In this document: piece after piece, positions 1-11,460 of the stretch
Layout: each line of letters begins with the position of its first letter
Position numbering within the stretch: the stretch's first letter is position 1
From: Bolinopsis microptera
Lineage: Eukaryota; Ctenophora; Tentaculata; Lobata; Bolinopsidae
Length of the DNA stretch: 64,000 nt
Assembly (NCBI RefSeq): GCF_026151205.1
Contig: NC_087083.1
Span: 10,351,460 to 10,415,459 of the forward strand
Direction of reading: 5' to 3'
Program-made: the position numbers and the translations under genes
Notes under the pieces: model-generated
The model's database searches: none
Seen by the model: the letters and a program-made list of their open reading frames with translations, nothing else
Told to the model about the DNA's origin: nothing

Positions 1-2726
1 TGATTAAATTAAAGGTCTCAAACGTCATGTGTTGTGCAAGTGAGGTGTGGGGAGGGTTAGGGGCGCAGCAAATAATCTGCTGTGGAAATTCCTATAATCA
101 TAGGAATAATGATAATATTATTTGCTTTATGAATTATTTAAGCATTTCCAAAGTCAAATCATTACAGAAAATTCGTGAAAATAATGTTAAAAGAAAAGAT
201 AGGCTGCTCTTTGCCAGTACACTACAAAACCCTGCAATGCACCACTGCACATGCACACCACTGCGCGCACCACTGCACGTGCACACCACTGCGCGCACCA
301 CTGCACGTGCACACACAGCTCTACACGGATGTTGTGGTTCGGAACCTCCCCACTCTCAGTAAGTCAGTAATCCCCACTACTAGTAATCTGTTTAGTTTTG
401 GTTACTGATCCCTACACTGTAATGGGTGGTAATCTGTAATGTTGTACTATTATAGTTGGGGTACTTGCAGGTCCAATAACTGAGCTTGGAGTTACATGTT
501 GGACATTGTACTAGAGCCCACACGTGTCAAATGTACAACACGGTACTGTCGTATTGCAGTGAGTCATTACTATTATCACTATTGTCCTAACTTGCCTTAT
601 TAATTAAAATAATCCCTACATTGCTGTTTTGTAGTCACATATATTTTTAGCTCACCTTTTGTTTCAAATGCTTGGCTCGGTGTTAATGACATGCGTGTAA
701 CGTTACAATTCGTCCAAATCGGTCTTTTTCAGCCGGCGCTTGAAACTCAACATCTTGAAGTTGTCGCCACATTTTCCTTTACAACAATCAATTTAGTTTA
801 GTATCATTTTTCCTTGCCGTGTATCGACGAACACATTTTATTTTAACCCTGAACCGTCTAGCACGTTCAGTTATCCCGCTGAACAATCTAGCACGTGCAG
901 TTACCCAGCTGAACAATCCCGCGTGTTATCCTGAACATGGCAAGATGTTGGTTTTAACCTCTGTAATCGGGCGTTAGAAGGTTAGACAACACAGTGAACC
1001 GTCAATACCCTTGCTGGTGTACACGCCGAAACCAAGTTAATTGCTTTGTAGACAGACTTGTTGATGAGTTAACACGGCTCCTGGCTGTCATGATTTGTTT
1101 GTTTGTTTGTACGTCTGTTCGTTTGTGTGTTACCGACCGCATGGTTTGTGTTTTGTTTGTCTGTTTTTTTTTTCTTCAATTAACCTGTTTTGTAGCCGTT
1201 CGTTTGCAGTTTGCACGTGTCTGTTAATTAGAACTGTTTGTTTTTATCTGCCGACAGGTTTCAATAAAAAGAGAAAATGTCTCAATATTTCCTTTTTACA
1301 TCCTCTTCTGAGCATATTTTCATTTATTCAAGCTGGTTTCAGTCTACAATCATTCCCTGATAATGAAAACAATAATTAGATTAGAATTAGTGGTTATTTA
1401 ATGGTAGGTTAACTCTATAACTAGCATTTAAAGTAATTAGTTTAGGTTACGTAGCTGGAAACCCGCCCTACGGACTCCGTGTTTCATTTCATGATGGGGT
1501 TAATCTAACTGTACTTGTAATTTGTAAATTACTTTAGTTTCATATTTCTAATTTTAATAATAGTTTACCATAATTTATCCGGAATATGAGGATTATTAAG
1601 TTAGGAGTGCAGTAGTTGTTTTTATTTCAAATTTCTAGAGTTTTTGTTAGGTTTATTGGTCACAAGTTACTGTAGTTTTGATAATGTTGCAGTTTCTGTC
1701 ATTTTTATCGCATAAATGATGTCTCTGATATTGACATGAGAGTTATTTAACTCTGTTCATTTAAAAAACTTAAAATATAAAACCTTCTGGAACGTTGTGG
1801 TATTTTTCAAATGAGTCTTAACATAATTAGTCTATGAATAATGCAGTTTATTAATACATTAATCTATATCATAACCGATCTGTTGTAGGTATATCGTAGA
1901 TAAATTACAAGTCTGTCTAATCTATATTACAAAGTAAAGAGATTTAGCAGAGACAAACTCTTGGTCCGTGATGGTAATTTCAAGCAATTAGAAATAATTA
2001 GCCTAACTTTAGTTCCTGACAAAGTTTGACAAAGTAATCTAAATCCAACAACCTACGTCACTTTCTGTTCCATCCCATTAAAAATTGCTCAGAACACGCT
2101 CTGAGGGAACTTTTTAGAGTTTTTCCTTGGAGAATTCCAGGAACATTCCAGCACACGCCGGCAACTTTAGCTGTCTGCAATTTCCCGTCTGCACTATCCT
2201 CCAATTATCAGTACACCCCACGTGACCACATCTCTCGTCCCTGATTGGCTACCTGACAGCCAGCCTGCTGTCTGATTGGAGGAAGTGTGGATCACGCGAG
2301 GGAGTAGTTGGTGCGAAGTTTGTCACGAATTATGGGGGTGTATCTGTTGCTGGTGGTCGTCCACTAGGCTGAGTCTGACTCTCATCACGTTTCACTGTTT
2401 CTTCTTCTGGGATATCTCAGAGTTTTGTTAAATAAATTATAAAACTGATACCTAATATTATTATGATGACCTCTTCTTAATCTTCCAGCAGTATATTTCC
2501 CATTATCCTAACCTACTCAATCTATAATGAGTACTTGGGCACTTTAGCTGGGCTCGTGATAACAGTAATGTGAGGAAAATGTTCATTATTAAGTAGTGCA
2601 GTGAGTAGGTACAGCCTTCCAGCTCTCCCCTCTTCATTATTATCTTTCTCTTTGACCTTGTTGATAACATTAACTGTGCTTCACCAATTGGAGAATTTTC
2701 GTTGAAGTTTTAGAATTTAAGAAGTT
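1..2726. other. gene-free stretch
   Basis: No exon-like open frame with plausible splice sites was found. The stretch is AT-rich single-copy-looking DNA. Near 239-316 there is a short 28-bp tandem repeat (about 2.7 copies) rich in CACGTGCA and GCGCGCA motifs, and near 842-915 two copies of a roughly 33-bp unit containing GCACGT. The short open frames that exist here are low-complexity or lie across these repeats. Confidence 0.5.
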
Positions 2727-2979
2727 GGTGCCGTGTTTCACTAAAGCTCGTGCCGTGTTATTCTACAGTACGTGCCGTGTTATTCTACAGTACGTGCCGT
2801 GTTATTCTACAGTACGTGCCGTGTTATTCTACAGTATGTGCCGTGTTGCTCTACAGTACGTGCCGTGTTATTCTACAGTATGTGCCGTGTTGCTCTACAG
2901 TATGTGCCGTGTTGCTCTACAGTATGTGCCGTGTTGCTCTGCAGTACGTGCCGTGTTGCTCTGCAGTACGTGCCGTGTA
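2727..2979. repeat. minisatellite, 22-bp unit, about 11 copies
   Basis: A 22-bp unit with core GTGCCGTGTTATTCTACAGT is repeated head to tail. Variant copies carry GTTGCTCT in place of GTTATTCT, and CAGTATG alternates with CAGTACG. Because 22 is not a multiple of three and the unit lacks stops, overlapping open frames arise in all three frames; they are not genes. Confidence 0.95.
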
Positions 2980-2983
2980 AACA

Positions 2984-3112
2984 TCCTATATATTCTTCTT
3001 ATATTCATAACAATATATATACAGTCTATATATTCTTCTCATATTCATAACAATATATACAGTCTATATATTCTTTTCATATTCATAACAATATATACAG
3101 TCTATATATTCA
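2984..3112. repeat. minisatellite, 38-bp unit, about 3.4 copies
   Basis: Near-identical copies of an AT-rich 38-bp unit (core ATTCATAACAATATATACAG) follow almost directly after the 22-bp array, so two unrelated tandem families lie side by side. Confidence 0.9.
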
Positions 3113-3887
3113 GTGTATTATTATCCATGCTGATTTTTATTAGATTAATGGTAATCTAATCGCCTCATCTGCATAAACTATATATGAGCAGACGGCGTGG
3201 CCTGGTGAGATTGTATTTTTAGTCACTCCTCAAACTTTCCTCCTTAATTTTGGATAATTTGGTCGGTGACTCAGTGCCGTGCAATGTGCTTTTTTCTGTT
3301 GATATATGTGAATTGTGGAAGATGTAAATGTGGTTGATAGCTTAAGATAAATTTCGTCCTGTTTATTGTTTTTCAAAACAATTATTATGATATAAATCAT
3401 TGTTTCAAAACAATTATTGTCCCATTTATCTTATTAAAAAAACAACTTTAGTCGAACTCCTATCACTAATTATACTGGCTATATTCTCATTATCGTAACC
3501 TAACAATGCGACGTCTGAACTCCTAGCCTGGTAGTCTAATAAGAAATGAGTCTCGGTCCCTCCATCCAGGTTAATTTTGTCCAGCTTTGTCTTGTTGTCA
3601 TTAACTCCGGGCAAACAATAACCGGACGTAATTAATGAGTTATTAATGAGGGAGATAATGAACGGGAGATAAAGAGTTTTTGCTGTAGAGTTGAGGGATA
3701 GTGCAGAATGCCGGGCTCGGTTTTACGATAACTCTTTTGTTTTACTGGTAACTGGTTTAGCTGGCCACTTTTAATTGGGCTCCCCAGCAATTATATCCAG
3801 TCCTCGATATAATTATTATTACCCATTAACTATGTTTGTTTGATTGGTTTTCAGTATAAAAGATAAGTTTTCTTGAATATTTGTCCA

Positions 3888-4180
3888 GTTTCCCTGACTG
3901 CTGGTCCACTTTTCCTGACTACCGGTTAAGTTTCTCTGACTACCGGCTCACTTTCCCTGACTACCGGTTCATTTTCGCTAACTACCGGTTAAGTTTCCCT
4001 AACTACCAGTACACTTTCCCCGACTACCGGTTCAGTTTCCCTAACTACCAGTACACTTTCCCCGACTACCGGTTCAGTTTCCCTAACTACCAGTTAAGTT
4101 TCCCTAACTACCGGTTAAGTTTCCCTAACTACCGGTTCAGTTTCCCTAACTACCGGTTAAGTTTCCCTAACTACCGGTTA
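3888..4180. repeat. minisatellite, 21-bp unit, about 14 copies
   Basis: The 21-bp unit has core TTTCCCTAACTACCGGTTAA with scattered substitutions; the left end is more diverged than the right, as expected if the right side was amplified more recently. The 111-residue open frame across it is a by-product of a unit divisible by three. Confidence 0.95.
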
Positions 4181-7100
4181 TGTGACGCAGGAATTTTCCG
4201 TCAACGCTGCTTTTAATGAACCAATTAGAGAGTGATAGGATAGTAACACTGCGTGACACGTGACTAGTACATCAGAGCACGTGTCAGTGTCGTGGCAACT
4301 ACACACTCAGTACATGTAAATGTTCTATTTTGCACTGTAATTTACGGCATGTTACGCGACGTAGTGGTCTGTTTATATTTACGGCGACATGCAACTGCTC
4401 CGTTTTTCATGACACATGGTGTTAAAGTGGGTGGTTGCCATGGTTACCAGGGCAACCTTGCTGTTTGTTGTGTTGTCTGTCTGGTTGTCACACGTAATTG
4501 GAATTGAGCTGAACGGAAATTATATTTGGGAATGATTTTAATGAGATTTTTGTCCGGCTAACAGCTCTTTGGAGACGTAGTTTGGTTGTTTTTAGGAGTC
4601 AATTAGTCAGTTAATTAGTTAATTAGTTGCTCTGGCAGAGCAATGATCTACGACTTTTTAAACTGACAGGAATATTTAGGTTTCCGGCTTCCGTTAGGTT
4701 AGTATACTAATGACACACGGGACGTTTGCTCGTGTCTGTGTGTACTTGATGTAGAAGTAAAACAGTTGTGACTTTAATCACACTTGATAGGGAGATTTAG
4801 ACCAAAAGTGCAGTTGAACAGTTTGTGAAAAACAGTCGTGTAGCTTTCTAGTGATCACTTTGGTACACGAAATGGCAGGCGAATAAAAACTATACAAAGT
4901 CCATTCATGGAGTCATGGGATAGCTTAATCTTGATGTTTATCCGTACAAGTTCAATAAGAACATAGATAACCAGATGCATGACACGATGATCCTATCGCG
5001 ACTTCCAAGTAATGTGCTACATTTGACCGTCGCAGGTCTCAATCTAACTTTCCAAAATAGTAGTAATTCGCCCAGTCTCCATTGCTTGGTCGGGGAAACC
5101 AGCTGCTCCAGACCAGGGCAATCTCACCAGTGTCCCTGCAAGCACGTCCCTACGATACCCTCAGTGTACCCATATCTGGTGTGTTGCTATCGGAATGTGG
5201 TGAACCAACAATCGTACCTGCAACAGCTTTCAACACTGTAGGGAGATACATTTAGCTTGTGACAGGAGATACGTTGTCATGACGACGAATTCCGCGGCTC
5301 TTTCGTTAACACTTTGTCTTGCTCTGTATTCTGCTTTGGAAAGCGAATATTAACTTTAAGTTTATTTTTACTTTATTATATACTTATAGTCATGTTTAAA
5401 TTATCTATATATTTTGTTTTATAATATTATACAGCTATTACTGATGCTGTGAAGGTTTTGAAGGGTATGACTTAGACCAAATTTTCTGAACAACGTCTAA
5501 TGTCTGTGCTCTAGCATCCTTTTCAGCAACACACTCTTCCCCCCCCCCCCCCTATTTCCTAACCCCCCCGCCCCCCCCCCTATTTCCTAACCCCCCCGCC
5601 CCCCCCCCCCCCCCCCCCCCGTTTCTAAACCTGCTTCTTCATCTCGTATAATAATATATGATATATCACTATACGTTAGCAGAAGTATTCCTCCAAACCT
5701 AAATTCGTTTGTTAAATCCGTGTTAAATTAGAGAATGTATGTCTTTAAATTCCTCAGATGTCTTAACGAAGCCTAACAGGGGATTTCGTTGGTATGACAA
5801 CAGGACTTTATAGGTGTACAGCTTCCGTCATAGTGAGTCGTCACAAATTTTAGATCCCCTTCAGTTACTGCAACATCGTGTCTCGATCTGCTACTTTATT
5901 GCTGCTTATTGTGCTGTTAAATCAAGTAGGTCCCCCGCACAGGATATTATTGAGATTAACACGTACTTAGCACGTACTTAACACGTATTTTACACGTACT
6001 TTACACGTATTTTTGTGTTTTTTACGTGAACTTGCACTCTAGGCACGAGAATTTCTTGATAAATTCAGGGGCTGAATAGATTTGACAACACCTAGAGTAT
6101 GTCACCGCTTTTCAATTGCTGCAGACTAAAGTTCCCTCAACTAATCGTTCCTCGTTCCATCAGTATGATAATGTTATACAAGATTTAACTTATCTTGTTC
6201 ACACACCACATGTTGAGACGCCGAGGGATAGCGGTCGTTGTTACATCAAAAAGGTGCCTTGGGTCTTTCAGATGCTTCTCTCTTGATTAAAAATGCATTC
6301 TCTAAGTCAATTAATTAAAAGTTGGACAATATTTTCATCCTTTGTAAAACACGCCTCTGTGTGGCCCTAGAGATAACCTTTATTTAGAGACGACTTTCAA
6401 CATAATAGTCAAAGAATATTACAAATAAAGAACCGCTCACCAATCACAATTTATTGACGATAATTTAAGTGTCACAAATAAAACACCAGCGTTGCAGGGG
6501 TAGCCAAAAGCTTTACATGCATCACATTCCAGTCAGTTCAGCAGGCCCAGGTCTTGTCTGGATGGATCCTGTGCTTTTTGAGCACCTGTCGAGGTACTCA
6601 GCATTAGTCAGCATTGTCCCTGATCGGGGGAGGCATTGTCCCTGATCGGGGGAGGCATTGGCCGGACATTATCATTTAATACCTTGTCCGTGTGGTCGTG
6701 TTGTAGCTAGTGCACCTTGTAGTTGATGTGCCACGTCACAATTCACGATACCTGTACAACTGGCCGACTGAATATAATGTAAAGCTACATCGCTCAGAGC
6801 TGCAGTTGTACTCTGAAAATAAATATATTTAATTGTTCCCTTGTACCAAGAATAGCATAACTTGAACTACAATGTAGTAACTTATATATATAACTGATAT
6901 ATTTACCTTTTTCACTAAGTCTACAGCTCTTCACTTTGTTTCTCTGTCGTTACATCTGACACACTACACTCAGAAACACGGCTTACGTGTTGGCCAGTCA
7001 ACAAAATGAAATCTCCGAATTATAGACTTATAGAGTCAGATTGTAGACTCGAGAGTCAGCTTAATTGGTTGATATTCTTCAATACATTTCCATATCCGTG

Positions 7101-8496
7101 TATTGCTGAATGTTGAGTTTATACGCTTCCATGCTTCCTTTCATTTTACTCCTAACCACACTGTCTGTGTTGGAGCAAACTATGTGGTTATCTAATTATC
7201 TTGTTAATTTTCTAATTGGTTAATCAATCCCATCTAACTTAGTTATGTAACTAATGTGGCTAATTAAAACCAGGAATTGATGCTGACTATATAGTAACTT
7301 TGACTCTAAGTGACAGTAAGCTTGGCTTTTTGTTTTCGATCCTAGGTTAATTAATTTCAATTTGTTTGACCCTGATAACTCTCTGTTTTGGTTGTTGTTG
7401 TTTTGGTTGTTGTTGTTTTGGTAGTTGTTGTACCCACTCTACCTCCATCGAGGCTACGTCAAATACGTCTAATAGGTCTCTTTATTGTAGGACACTGAAG
7501 GGGTATCCTAGGAAGTTTCTTGACAGGTACCCCTCCTCATTTAACCCTCGATTAAGTTTCCTATCATTCGGCTGAAGACACAGGTGTAGGATAGTAAGGT
7601 GACCTACACTATGCGAGACAGACCTACTCCTACAGCTGGGCGGCGTCCCTCCTACTGGGCGGCGTCCCTCCTACAGCTGGGCGGCGTCCCTCCTACTGGG
7701 CGGCGTCCCTTCTACTCTCCTATAAGAGAGACTACCATAAGCCCGTGTCAACAGCCGAGGAACGTAACCCAAGATATTTAATCACTACTTATCAGAAAAT
7801 GTTTATGGAGGAGTAACCGCACGTTGAGGAAGTGACCTGTCTGTAAATAGTTTGTGGTAGTCAGTCTGACATGAAAACGACGTATATCGTTTATCTTGGG
7901 GCGACTGCGGCTGGATACCATCATTATTAACTTGCCCATTACATATCTAACTCGTATCGTAACTAGTCTGCAAAAGGTACTTCACAAAGACCTTATGTCC
8001 TTATACAGCTGCTAGTGTACTCCTTCATAAAACTTTACAAAGCTGTGTGCTCAGTGCGCGTAATGTGTGTCGTTAACTGCAAACTACCTATCTGTACAGT
8101 AGCTGTAGTGTATAATAGTACAAGTACTACTAGTAGTACTCTAGTGCACAACTACTACTAATAGTGCTCATCTACCTACTGGATGCATGCTGTACATTTT
8201 ATTACTGCTTGTAGCAATTGCTTGGCCGTTAGGTTGGTCGTTATTTCATTCTTAAGGATTGCTTTTCAAACTTTTTTTCTCGGCCAGACGACTATTTCAG
8301 TGATGATAAAAGAACTTTCTAGAATGTTTCTAGCAATTAAGTGTTCTGTCCCTTAATCGCTATTCAGTGTCATTAAAAGGAGCAATAAGACAACAAGGGC
8401 GTTCCCGGGGTTGATTGAAAATTGCTAATCATTCGTTATACTTGCACAATATAAAGACAACATCCGCCCGTAAAACGAGTTAACAAACGTACTTAA
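4181..8496. other. gene-free stretch with short repeats
   Basis: No supported gene. It contains a C homopolymer-rich tract at 5538-5620 in which a C-run block with TATTTCCTAA is duplicated, two copies of a 22-bp GATCGGGGGAGG-containing unit near 6610-6655, a GTT/TTTTGG simple repeat near 7387-7422, and two copies of a unit ending GGGCGGCGTCCCTCCTAC near 7640-7710. The open frames of 60-90 codons here have no codon pattern or splice context that would make them genes. Confidence 0.5.
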
Positions 8497-9089
8497 AAGC
8501 GTAGAGGTATATACGAGGTATATACAATTAAAGTAACCGTATATAATATAATGTAAAGGTATTATATAAAAGTAAAGTAACTGTATTATATAGTGTTTGT
8601 TGTTTGGGGACCGGTTTTTGGTACCCGGCCAATGTTTACAAAATAATATGATACATAACAATATAATTTTATTTATTAACAATATTCATAGTATAATGTA
8701 AAGGTATATAAAAGTAAAGTAACTGTATATAATATAATGTAAAGGTATATAAAAGTAAAATAACTGTATTATATAATATAATGTAATATAATGTACTTAT
8801 AAAAAAGTAAAGTAACTGTATTATATAATAAGATGTAAAGGTATATAAAAGTAAAGTAACTGTATTATATAATATAATGTAAAGGTATATAAAAGTAAAG
8901 TTACTGTATATAATATAATGTAAAGGTATATAAAAGTAAAATAACTGTATTATATAATATAATGTAAAGGTATATAAAAGTAAAGTAACTGTATTATATT
9001 TAATATAATGTGAAGGTATATAAAAGTAAAGTAACTGTTTTATATAATATAATGTAAAGGTAATATATAAAAGTAAAGTAACTGTATTA
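8497..9089. repeat. AT-rich minisatellite, left part (about 40-44-bp unit)
   Basis: Tandem units contain AAAGGTATATAAAAGTAAAG followed by TAACTGTATTATATAATATAATGT-type sequence; length varies because TATA and ATAAT blocks expand and contract. The array stops at 9089 and resumes in register at 10138. The sequence between is a separate inserted element. Confidence 0.9.
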
Positions 9090-9512
9090 TCTTACTATAT
9101 ATAAAGCGAGACGATATATATATATATTTCATGGCTGGACTTCTACACAATAAAAGAAAGCGGTTGTGATTAGATCTTCGTAAGTCTTTGCATCGTTTAT
9201 TTACATCAATTCTGAGAAATTATATCATTAAAGTAACTACAACAAATACGAATCATATACAATTGAGAATAAATACAAACTAAAAGCAGTGGGAAAATCT
9301 GATGAACTGAAATTTAAAAAAGAAACTGAAAGCCGTTAAAAATGTACTCTTATCTTATCTCTTATCTAAATACTGATAACTGATTCTCGGAAAATCACTT
9401 AAAATCACAACAAAAACCTGTAAAATATATACTTAAGTAAAAAATGTAATATGCACGTCTCTGGAATAATGGTATAACTAAATAAAATCTACAAAATATA
9501 CTAAAACTAAAA

Positions 9513-9856
9513 CTAAGCTCCGGCAGATTTAAAAAGTAGATGGTTACTATCAAGGGTGTTCATACCCCCAAACCGTTCACGGGTTTTCAATTGGGTCTGG
9601 TAGAACCCCTCTCTAGCTTCCATAGCCTTTTCTTTGTCTGCTTTACTAATATTAGGCTCAAATACTAAAGCGTCTACTATAATGACAGAAAGGTGCTTAC
9701 TAAGTGAGGAATTATAGCAGGCTATGGTACTAAAATCTAAATCATGATCAATATCTAAAAAATGGTTAACTAATTTACAACTTCTTATACCTTTCTTTAT
9801 GTGACTCTTATGGTTAGAGAATCTCTTAGGGAGATTTGAGGCACAGATAAATATAT
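9513..9856 (-). pseudogene. GIY-YIG endonuclease-like ORF fragment (C-terminal part)
   Basis: An open minus-strand frame of about 110 codons ends at TAG (9513-9515). It has no start codon at its front and begins inside the perfect palindrome at 9840-9871. Visible blocks are SNLPKRFSNHKSHIKKG, then CKLVNHF, a hydrophobic strand LSVIIVDAL, and AREGFYQTQLKT followed by GGMNT. The order (Arg in a KRF-NH-K block, a central strand, Glu before a Y-x-x-x-L-K-T block, then G-[LM]-N) matches the second half of GIY-YIG nuclease domains, such as those of Penelope-like elements. The GIY...YIG start itself is missing, so the fragment should be inactive. It sits wholly within the Helitron-like element, so it may be captured sequence. 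Confidence 0.6.
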
Positions 9857-9871
9857 ATATTTATCTGTGCC
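9840..9871. repeat. perfect 32-bp palindrome
   Basis: The half GGCACAGATAAATATA is followed immediately by its exact reverse complement. It lies inside the Helitron-like element exactly where the nuclease ORF loses its N-terminal half. Confidence 0.9.
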
Positions 9872-10137
9872 ATTTTACTGACACCACAGCATCAACTTTA
9901 ACGCGAATTTCTGCAAAAACCGTCAAAGATATACAACTGAAACTTTTTTGACTGGGTCAAATGCTTTAATGGCCTCCAAATCAGCATGAAAAAATAAAAA
10001 ATTGGCCAAGAAATAGGAGTTTTAGAGCCCAAAATTTGGTACTCCAAGTGGTGTCAAAAACGCGAATTAAATAGGTAATAATTGTTTTAGTCTCTTGAGT
10101 CTTGACACCATTTTAGGGTTAGACGGGTTCCTGCTAG

Positions 10138-10312
10138 TATAATATAATGTAAAGACATATAATATAAAAGTAAAGTAACTGTATATAATATAATGTAAAG
10201 GTATATAAAAGGAAAGTAACTCTTTTATATAATATAATGTAAAGGTATATAAAAGTAAAGTAACTGTATATAATATAATGTAAAGGTATATAAAAGTAAA
10301 GTAACTGTTTTA
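10138..10312. repeat. AT-rich minisatellite, right part
   Basis: This continues the tandem family seen at 8497-9089, in the phase expected if the intervening element were removed; about four units follow before unique sequence. Confidence 0.9.
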
Positions 10313-10753
10313 CGTAGATGTGACCACAGAGCGTGTAGCACAGTAACTAACTACGTAACCACGTGTGCTAAGAAATATGTGGCGTGTTTAGCAGTCTCTT
10401 TCCCGGTTTACCCTCTCAAATAATGGCCGTAATAATAATAAACCAGGACATAATGACGGAGACTAACTGCCCAGCCAGTACGTCTAGGTACTGTGGAGAA
10501 GAATGTTACCAGTGGGGAGTGTAGTTTCTATACTTGTCGTAGTTGGTTTATATTGTATAGAATATAGATATTATCAGGAGTTGCCCAGTGGTTGTGGTGG
10601 TGGGTGTGGCGAGGGGACGTACGTGGTAAATTTTTCAGTCTGTTTGGATTTTAGTAGAATGTTGCTCTCTGCTCAGCAGCAATGGTAGTTAAAACAGATA
10701 GCTTGAAACATTGCGTGCTCGCCAAAGGACAGACTGCGGAAGAGTAATGTTGT

Positions 10754-11460
10754 TTAGGCGTAACTTATAAAATTTCTGTTCAGTTTCAGTTTTACGCCTT
10801 GCGCGAGTTTTCCCAAACTTGACGCTGTCCTTTGTCCATCATTGACCGCACTCAACCTTGAAGTATCTAACATCAGTGAAATGGTTTTAAGTTTGGTGAG
10901 AATATTAATTTTCTCAGACTCCCAATCAGGAAGGCCCTGTGAATTAGTTGAGAAATATAGTGATAGCTTTTGACCTGCCGCACACTCCAACCATAACCAT
11001 GCTATTATCCGTATCCTGTGAAAACTTGGCATGTGTGATGTAAAAAGCGGCCTGAAAAGACAGTCTGTTTGACGCTCTTAGCATCCTACCCAAAATCCTG
11101 TCTGTAAGATTATCGATAGTTGGGCAGTTCAGCAAAGTTTTGTGAAATGTTCGGCACATTTTTTCAGTTCGTTGGGAGCGATTTCTCCAAACTATGAAAT
11201 TTTCTGCTGATACACCAAACCAGTTGACACCCCGGGCCCCTTTACTATGGAAATCAATGCTCTATCATTTGTAAACCTCTTACTGTCTCTCAAGCAACTA
11301 ATTAATTATCTGGAGTCATCTGCTGATTGGGGGCTCCTTATACCGTACTCAAACCTGTGCTCGGGGCTGTTCTTCACTTCTCTGAGGTGGTCACACAATG
11401 TGATCACTTTCTCCAAGATCTTGCCTAGAATTTGCCCTAGATCACGTCCTAGATCCATCT
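10754..11460 (-). pseudogene. possible decayed protein-coding remnant, unidentified
   Basis: Read on the minus strand from 11460 down, three consecutive open stretches with protein-like composition follow one another in different frames. The first starts MDLGRDLGQILGKILEKV and stops near 11310. The second contains GVNWFGVSAENFIVWRNRSQ and CRTFHKTLLNCPTIDNLTDR. The third contains AAGQKLSLYFSTNSQGLPDW. Breaks between them are stops or frameshifts. I do not recognise a family. It could be a broken host gene, a decayed transposon ORF, or chance. Confidence 0.25.

Larger units (their letters stand above)
9090..10137 (+). mobile_element. non-autonomous Helitron-like element (1048 bp)
   Basis: The inserted block begins with TC (TCTTACTATATATAAAGCGA) and ends with CTAG (GACGGGTTCCTGCTAG). 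It lies between A and T of the host, which are the known hallmarks of Helitron ends and insertion site. Removing it rejoins ...ACTGTATTA to TATAATATAATG..., which restores the exact sequence of a neighbouring tandem unit; this fixes both ends to the base. There is no target duplication, as expected. I could not find the usual GC-rich hairpin just before CTAG, and no Rep/helicase ORF is present, so it is non-autonomous or a related rolling-circle element. It contains a nuclease-like ORF fragment on the minus strand. Confidence 0.75.

Noticed and set aside
2725-3159. 144-residue ORF and overlapping frames
   Set aside because: Spans two adjacent unrelated minisatellites.
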